Of a stretch of 64,000 nucleotides of DNA, positions 57,040 to 64,000 are shown one piece after another. The translations under genes and the position numbers were made by a program. Origin of the DNA: Prostheceraeus crozeri (lineage: Eukaryota > Platyhelminthes > Polycladida > Euryleptidae); contig CAJQUW010002016.1 of assembly GCA_907163375.1 (NCBI GenBank), positions 248,001 through 312,000 on the forward strand. Reading direction: 5' to 3'. A model generated the notes under the pieces. It searched no databases. It worked only from the letters and a program-made list of their open reading frames with translations, and had not been told where the DNA came from. Positions within the stretch are counted from its first letter, which is position 1, and the number at the start of each line of letters is the position of its first letter.

Positions 57040-60000
57040 AAAGGTTCTATGCCTAATGTGCTTTTGAGCATAAACAAGGTTCATTTATTTATTTATAAGG
57101 ATGTTTGCGGGGACACTGATCGATGTGGCATATTCGAATCCTTCACCAAATTTGCATTCTATGCTGCAGTCATTGTAAATATAAATTTTCTTCTATCTTC
57201 CTTGAATTTAACGTGTTTTTCGACATGGGTGGTGAAGCTGAGATCTGCCTATGGGATACATAATAAAGCTTTTTTTGTGGCTGTCTTCCAACTGGTTCGC
57301 GGCCCTTGTATAGAAAGGGTTTCGTTGCTACACATTCATCTCATGAATTGTCACTGCGTATTCTTTCGAAACCTTGATAACTCGTATGAAGGTATAAAAT
57401 GCTGTCAGTTCTGAATTTCCCAACAATTTCAACAAGACCAAGTGTAGTCAGAAAACATTTACAAAGAATTTCGCATTTGAAAGGTCTAAGCCAAAACGAG
57501 ATTGATTGATCGATGTCTGTATAAACATGCTATGTACACAAAATGATAGGTTGACATCAATGTAGATGAATCCATCGACATTTCTATGAACGGTTGTCAG
57601 AAGAGAATTACACGATGGAGTGAGAGAATTTACAATGTTTGAATACGGAAGCATGTTTGACAAATACACCAAAGAGATGCCCGCGTGTTGGAAGAAATTT
57701 TTTGATGACACGCCATTAGAGTTTTCAACCGCATACTTTATTTTACGAGAAAAATAAATGACTGAAATTTAAAATTTCATCAACAATGCATGTTGAATTA
57801 TATTTGTTTGTTTAACTTTACTTAATAGCAACGGAAGTCGAAGAGAATCATGCATTAGAAAAATGTTATTGAGAAGATGTCTCTGATTAACGATCGGTAA
57901 TCTCAGTTGGAATGTTTTCGGAATGAAATGATACCAAACATTTGCATGAAATATCACTTTCATGTCTCCTCGCGGTTCCAAATGGTTGATGAGTAAATAC
58001 TAAAACGAAATTCATATGCCATCACTTATGCTCGTATTACTAATAAAGATGAGCTTAGTTCATTTAGTAAGGGCAGAGACAGCGATCTCGGCAACCAATC
58101 ATCAGGCGGAATATCTTCTGATTAGTGTAACTATCGCCGGCTTTTTTCGACCAACATGCAACAATCCTAGTCGAAATATGAATTCTGAACAAGATAAATA
58201 TACAATTTTAGCAATGGCAACTGAATTTTTCAAGAAATATTTGAGAATCTTCTTGGATGGTGAATACTGAAAATAATCTATCTCTCAAGCAATTGTCCTG
58301 AAGGATATTTTTCACTATATTTTACCACTAGAAATTAATTTAGCGTCTCATATAAATGTCAGGGCAAGCATTATTACATCTATGTCAATATTTGACGTCG
58401 AGCATAAATGCATCAAAAAGTTCATCTGTCATCCATGATGTTAAATGTTTAATGTAGAATATTAAGGGGCCAAAAACGGGACATAGGCAGTCGGTCATCC
58501 CCGAATGATCCACGAGTGACTGAAAAGATGAGTTCCTATCAGAACGTTACAGCGAGACCGAAGATGAGACTTTCACGGGAAAATATGCGCCTTCTTACTA
58601 TTATGAATCTGTGTTTCAGCCGAGTTCTACCCAGTTCCTGTTCTTGTCAGACAGGATCAAAGAAGGCGCATGTATATCCAATGGGAAGCAGACTGGAATT
58701 TTTGGTAAAAATTATATTTTCTAGATTTCGTTTGATTTAGTGAAAAATAAAGCCATGGTTTACAGCATGGATGTCAAATGGTTTACAGCAAGTCATCTTC
58801 TAATATGTGTACTGTAGCTGCTATTATCATGGATCTGATCGTGATGTGGTTCACCTGAGAATGTGGCTATATGTTGCTGATATTGTCCAAAATTTCATCG
58901 CTTGTTGATATTAAAATGCTTTTTGAATATGAAAGTGTCTAGCTTTACAGACAAAAGTGCATGAACATCATAAGAAATGATTGGAAAACATTCCATGTTA
59001 AAAGTTATGGCTTTCGATTTAGGACAGCACTTCTCATCTCATCAGAGAAAACATAGAAAATCTCATTTTACCAGAAACCTCAGCCTGCCTCCCATTTGAT
59101 TCACGCTTGTTTTTCTGTGATCCTATCTGACAAGAAGAGAATCCAAGTGTTACTCGGCAGACGTGCAGATTCATGGTAGTCATGGGATGCCCAACATTTT
59201 CTGAGTTCCATTTTAGGCATCATTCCCTACAGAAAGTTGTGCTGGTGTTCGGACAACTGCTTACGAGCAATGTCTTATATGTGCGAAAATAGTTGCTTAT
59301 ATCTGCTATTCTTCTACAGTATTGCGGTGTGAGTTACATCATAGGAATTCTAAACCAATTTTGTACCCTTATTTGTACACAATGAAAATTCGCAGTTTCT
59401 AGATTTGGCGGTTTTGAGATTCGCTTTTTCTAACCGTTCGCAGCATATAGAAACGTGCTCTTATTATGTAACGGAACTTTCATTGAAAATACAGAAAATG
59501 CTGACTTTCTAAGCAATGAATATCAGGTAGCCTATCTGAATCAGTATGTGAAGGGACAACTTATTCATCCTTATTTCCACTAGTTTACTATGGTTGCTAT
59601 TTCCCTCGAAAAAATGACTGGAGAGTATGCTTCATAAAGACGTTATTTTGATCACATGTAAACGACTGATGTACTTGAAAATGTCGTCTGTTTTTTGATA
59701 TAAATACAAACTTTTAATACGTGAATTCAATGATTGAGAAAATTGACCTGTTGCTAAATCACACTTCCTACCACATGCAATTGTGGTTATGCTCTCACTA
59801 AATATCTTCACATACATATATGTACATGTATATTTGTATGAGCTTGCCATATGCCTATATGAACAATTTCTGCAATGCCATTTTCACACGATTTTTTGCG
59901 TGTTCGATGATGTCTTTCCACCAGTATTATTTTGAAATCAATTACACTTTGCTGCAATCTCTAGCAAAGAATGAGCAGGATGATAAATTGTTAGTCAAAT

Positions 60001-63000
60001 GTCATAGAAACTCCGTCATTCATGTACTTCCAAAGATAAACAAATACATATATTTACACTCAATTCTAAAATTTTCAATTATTGTCAAGGACAACAATGT
60101 GGTTGTTTTCATATTTTCTAAACGTTAAGCAAGACTAACTGAATTTTATAAAATGACTGAATCATCTTAGATTTTGCTAATACAATAACATAAGAAAAGA
60201 CAATCAAATTGCATTTTGTTCACGAAATCGTGCTCGGATGCGATGCTCACTCCATCCCTGAACCTCTTTGGTGTTAATCTAACAGCGTAAGAGTTCACTT
60301 CCTCTTATACATATATCCATGCATGCGTTATTTGCTACATTTGTCTAAAGCAATATGTTCATTCAAGTATACTCATGAAATATTTTTCTGATTGGAAAGA
60401 CAAATGCGAGTAATGGGTATTTCTATGATACCAGAATTGCATCTTAGTTTGGCTGTGAAAACAACCGTAAATTGTTTTATAGTGCATGTTATCTGATTAG
60501 GTGCATCCTTTCTTGCCTCGCAAACCCATGCAATTCCAACATTTGCATTAGCGTCTTTCTCTCGTAAGTTACGAAGTTATTTGTTTTCTTCCTTGCTTTA
60601 ATTTTCATCCAATTTCAAAGCCTTCAATCTTGCTTTTGTTGCCAACAAGACAGGTTTTATTAGGTTAGCAGTACCTCAAATGCTGATCAGGTTATTAGTG
60701 AGGAATAATTTGTCATGAGGAAACATCTCATTTCACAAATAGAACTTCCTTCATGGTTTTGTAATTAAATTAAGAAATTTCGAGTCACTTGCAATGGACT
60801 TTGAGGAGAATTTAAAACCAACTTCTTCCTAAGGATCAAGATGAATAATGTTTTAGCGAGAAATTATGGCAGCTCTTGTCAGTTAATCATATGATGTACA
60901 AGGTTTTATTTTTATTATATACGAATAAAGTAGTAACTGACATGATTGCACATTTATTAGAATAAAAATATGTTTTCAAAACGTGAACTACATATTCAAA
61001 AATAAGGAAAAATGGCTATTTATTGTTAATGAAGAGAGCTATTCTTTAGTGTTTTTGGAATTGCAGTGAAAATCTCTCAATCAGCTTGATGCTAAATTTA
61101 TGGTCATGAGGGCTTTCGATACTAGACAAACGTTGAAAAATATGTTTTCTTGAAAACGATGGAATGGTTAACAATGTTATGTTTGGCCAAGTAATTTATT
61201 TCCAGTTAAGTATAATCAAACCGCTAATTGATTAATGGATGCAAAAGTTTCGATTTGTTTCTTTCTTTGAACTCTTGTACTCTTTACGCTTTAATGTTTT
61301 TCAGTGTTTCTTATCAGAATTTTGGTTTTACAAATAGCCTCAAAAACACGGGAAATGTAAGTGTAAATCTTGTCTCAACCCAAAAAATAAATACATGCTT
61401 GTTGAAATGGAGGGATGAAATATGTACAGTGGGATAGCCGAGGGGGCAGCGAGGCAGTGGTCCTCTTAAATTCTAACAAAGAGTCACAAGACTTTTTAAT
61501 GATAATGTGCCGGCAAGCGCTTCGTAGAACAATCAAGGTAGAGAAGTTAGAATGACTTGCATCTTTCTGTTTCCTGTCATAGTGCTGTCAAGTGATGAAA
61601 GAACATTCCGTACTCGAAGTCAGAGGTCAAGTGTGCTCGTCGTGATCAATGAACTCCGAAATGACTTACTGTAGGTTTTAAGTGAAATACTGATGAATAA
61701 ATTATTTGTATTGTCACGAAAACCAATCAACAGTCAAGATCATTGCATCAAAGCGATGTATGCGTTAGGGCAGTCTCACTTGCTTTGATGACCTCATTCG
61801 ACTGTAGTTGATTGAGAAAAGGACAACCAATGAGGTGCATATTAGAAAACATTAATTTCAACGCTATTTTTTAGACGCTATTTATGTTTGACCACACTAT
61901 TCATTTTATTAAAATGCAAACATATCAATAAACAACAGGAAATTTCATTGGGCCAAAAATTGTGAACGATAGTCTAAACATTATTGTTCTCCACACCTTT
62001 GATGAAAATCAAATTCCATTCTATGAAACGGATTTGCTTTGTAATCAATGTTGGAATTGGATAGGACTTAAAGCATTGAGATGTCACATTTAACAAATGA
62101 TAGAGTTAGATTAGGCTTAGATCGAAATTTGTTTCACTAATGCAAATAATTGAGATATAAAGAGTTTCGCAAAATATTGAAGATGTAAATAAAAATTAAA
62201 AAGATGAAAAGAAAAAGAACAAATAAAGACAGTGATAATGTTTTCGTGGTTTTGGCACTTCTCTTGGCCAATAAAACATGACATGTCTTGGCATCCCCTC
62301 AAAACTAATTTCGCTGCATGGCCTCGCCCTCAGATTCATCTGTTCATGAACTCATTGCAACACTAAATTGCCGAAATTGCATTCAATTTCACTTTGAAAA
62401 GTGTATCAAAATTGTGTAAGCAAATACGTCTCTGATAATAAATACCCTCACCATTGAGTGATACATTAAAGGTTTGATTGAGATGCGCATTCAGTACATG
62501 TTCATTATAAATATAAAACTATTGAGAGTGAATTTTGTCAAGTAAGTAAATGTAACATTAAAGAAATCGACACTTTCATGACCAACGGTCAAAGCATTGT
62601 CTCATTCTGACCTTTGTGAATCAGGTCGAAATGAGTTGCTATTTTGATAGCACCCACAGTGTGTGACTTGCAACATTCCTTAGATTACGTATGGCGAAAT
62701 TCGGGTGGAGAAATGCATACAATCAGTTTTATCATAATAGCAAAGAAATGATGTGCAGTAAGAAAACAAACCTTTAGTGCAGATATATTTATCTTCATTT
62801 TCCAAGATGTATCGCGTGAATCTGAACAAATACACTTTAAAGTATAAGCGCAAGCATCCATTAGGTGATGAAGTAGGCCAATATATATATACATACATAT
62901 TGATCAATAGAGGCATCGCATTCAATAGATTGCATCAATATTTCGTTCAATGAAACGTTGTTTTGTGTCGGGTAGTATGTGCATAGCTTCAATTTGTCGG

Positions 63001-64000
63001 CGTCGTAAAACTTTCCAGACCGAAAAGTGTGTTAACTTTTCCATGATGTAGTGGACCCAGCTTGATATCCAAAAAGTTAATAAAAACAGTCTGACTTGTA
63101 CTAATTTCGTCGGTCGCGGTAGTGTAACTTGCCTAGAAGCTAAGGTCTCTTGGCAAGGAATCAAAAGCAGACGGAGAGCTGATGCTTTTGAAATGTATGG
63201 TATAAACAACTAATTGAGTAAACTCGTTTTGTTTAAGTTAGAAAGTCGCCTATTTACTTAGAGTATAGGACAGTATGATTAAAATCAATTCAAATCATCA
63301 TAAATCCACAAATCTATCAGTTTTTTATCATTCGAAGATTTTAATTCATGCATACATAAAAGTAAAATAAAAGTTCAAAACTGTTGCCGTTACTTTAGCA
63401 TAAAGATTGATAATCGAATTGTGGTCTTACAGCAAGTAAGTTTGGATTTAATCGTAGCAGTCTAAACGCTAGCTAACAAAAAGAGTGAAGTAGCAGCTTT
63501 GAATAGTACCTTGAATTGGACTTTTCATAGAAACTTAATTTTATGCAATTTGTTAGTACCTAAGATTCTATCTTCATAATTGCAGGCCAGGCAGGCCCAT
63601 TGAAATGACTTTTATCTGAAATTCATTTTGAATCAAAAGTAACAGATGAATGATATTTACAATAGCACCGATATGAAATACTGATACTAGAAAAGCAGAC
63701 TCTCCGGACCAATACCGGCATGCCCAAATCCGATACTGACCTCCTTAGTCGATACCTCCGTCTTACAATCCTGTATACAATTTAAAAAATGAGAATAGAA
63801 TGGCAAGTAAGCGATTTGAAAAGTGATCGGCTACCAAAGCACTTTTATGGTTGTTGCCAATCTTCAGAAGTAATTATTCACACTTATAATTAAAAGGGCG
63901 CTGAGATACTTCTACTGAAAAGGCTCTTTATTATAGAACTCTTGTCTGACTTGTTTGCGCCGGCGTCCAAAGGATCTATAACTATCATTAGGCAATCGCG
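57040..64000. other. Stretch without a supported gene
   Basis: Only short frames (for example 56977-57414, 58016-58270 and, on the minus strand, 62922-63209) without motifs. A short (ta)n tract at 62880 and a GC-richer 'gccgagggggcagcgaggcag' at 61.44 kb are the only compositional features. Confidence 0.4.

Noticed and set aside
61436-61700. Possible tRNA-like start (gggatagccgagggggc) and a weak hAT C-terminal resemblance (SSDERTFRTRSQRSS)
   Set aside because: No B box follows, and the protein resemblance is too short and stop-ridden, with no TIR or TSD.
62922-63209. 95-codon minus-strand frame resembling a LINE or Penelope tail
   Set aside because: No motif could be matched with confidence and no element ends were found.
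1-64000. CRISPR arrays, operons, bacterial promoters, rRNA genes
   Set aside because: The sequence is clearly eukaryotic and no such structures were seen.

Overview
This is a eukaryotic, AT-rich, gene-poor window from an animal genome. The evidence is a spliced gene fragment with consensus splice sites, AATAAA-type 3' ends, a LINE, tRNA-derived SINEs, a Penelope-like relic and several hAT and Tc1/mariner elements with intact target-site duplications. The repeated appearance of a 'taggcct' word and the transposon mix suggest a marine invertebrate, perhaps a deuterostome, but the species cannot be fixed from the sequence.

Host genes. The clearest is the 5' end of a rotatin (RTTN/Ana3-type centriole protein) gene on the minus strand: exon 1 at 6865-6913 and exon 2 at 4744-4931, joined by a phase-1 intron with GT..AG ends. 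On the plus strand a terminal coding exon (1756-2169) with a good acceptor and a downstream AATAAA encodes a conserved-looking protein that I do not recognise. No later rotatin exon was found to its left, so the two genes either overlap or the rotatin locus is incomplete here. A few other short open frames look coding-like but are unproven.

Mobile DNA. From left to right: hAT 325-1020; TTAA-type MITE 2568-2816; a C-run-ended 8-bp-TSD element 3275-3697; TTAA element 9005-10254; a CR1/Jockey-like LINE on the minus strand 12022-15192 with a tRNA-like sequence at its 5' side; a hAT relic with the dimerisation domain 15800-17192; a local repeat family 19.68-21.1 kb with relatives at 24.9-25.1 and 28.7-28.9 kb; a fossil reverse-transcriptase/RNase H element (about 21.5-24.2 kb) split by a nearly perfect 1386-bp foldback palindrome that has a 9-bp target duplication; hAT 27120-27920; a long-TIR element 30660-31262; a possible 2.9-kb element 31925-34820; a small inverted repeat 39165-39513; a mariner relic with about 190-bp TIRs 40665-41910; a deleted Tc1 element 43023-43988; a higher-order minisatellite 44683-44869; a Penelope-like GIY-YIG relic cut by a PIF/Harbinger-like element (51.1-53.0 kb); an inverted pair of tRNA-SINEs 55467-55911; and another tRNA-SINE 56869-57035.

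The rest (most of 35-40.6, 45-51, 53-55.4 and 57-64 kb) holds nothing I can support beyond simple repeats. The two most interesting structures are the foldback palindrome inserted in the RT/RNase H fossil, whose RNase H motif resembles that of hepadnavirus-like polymerases, and the rotatin 5' end facing an unidentified plus-strand gene.
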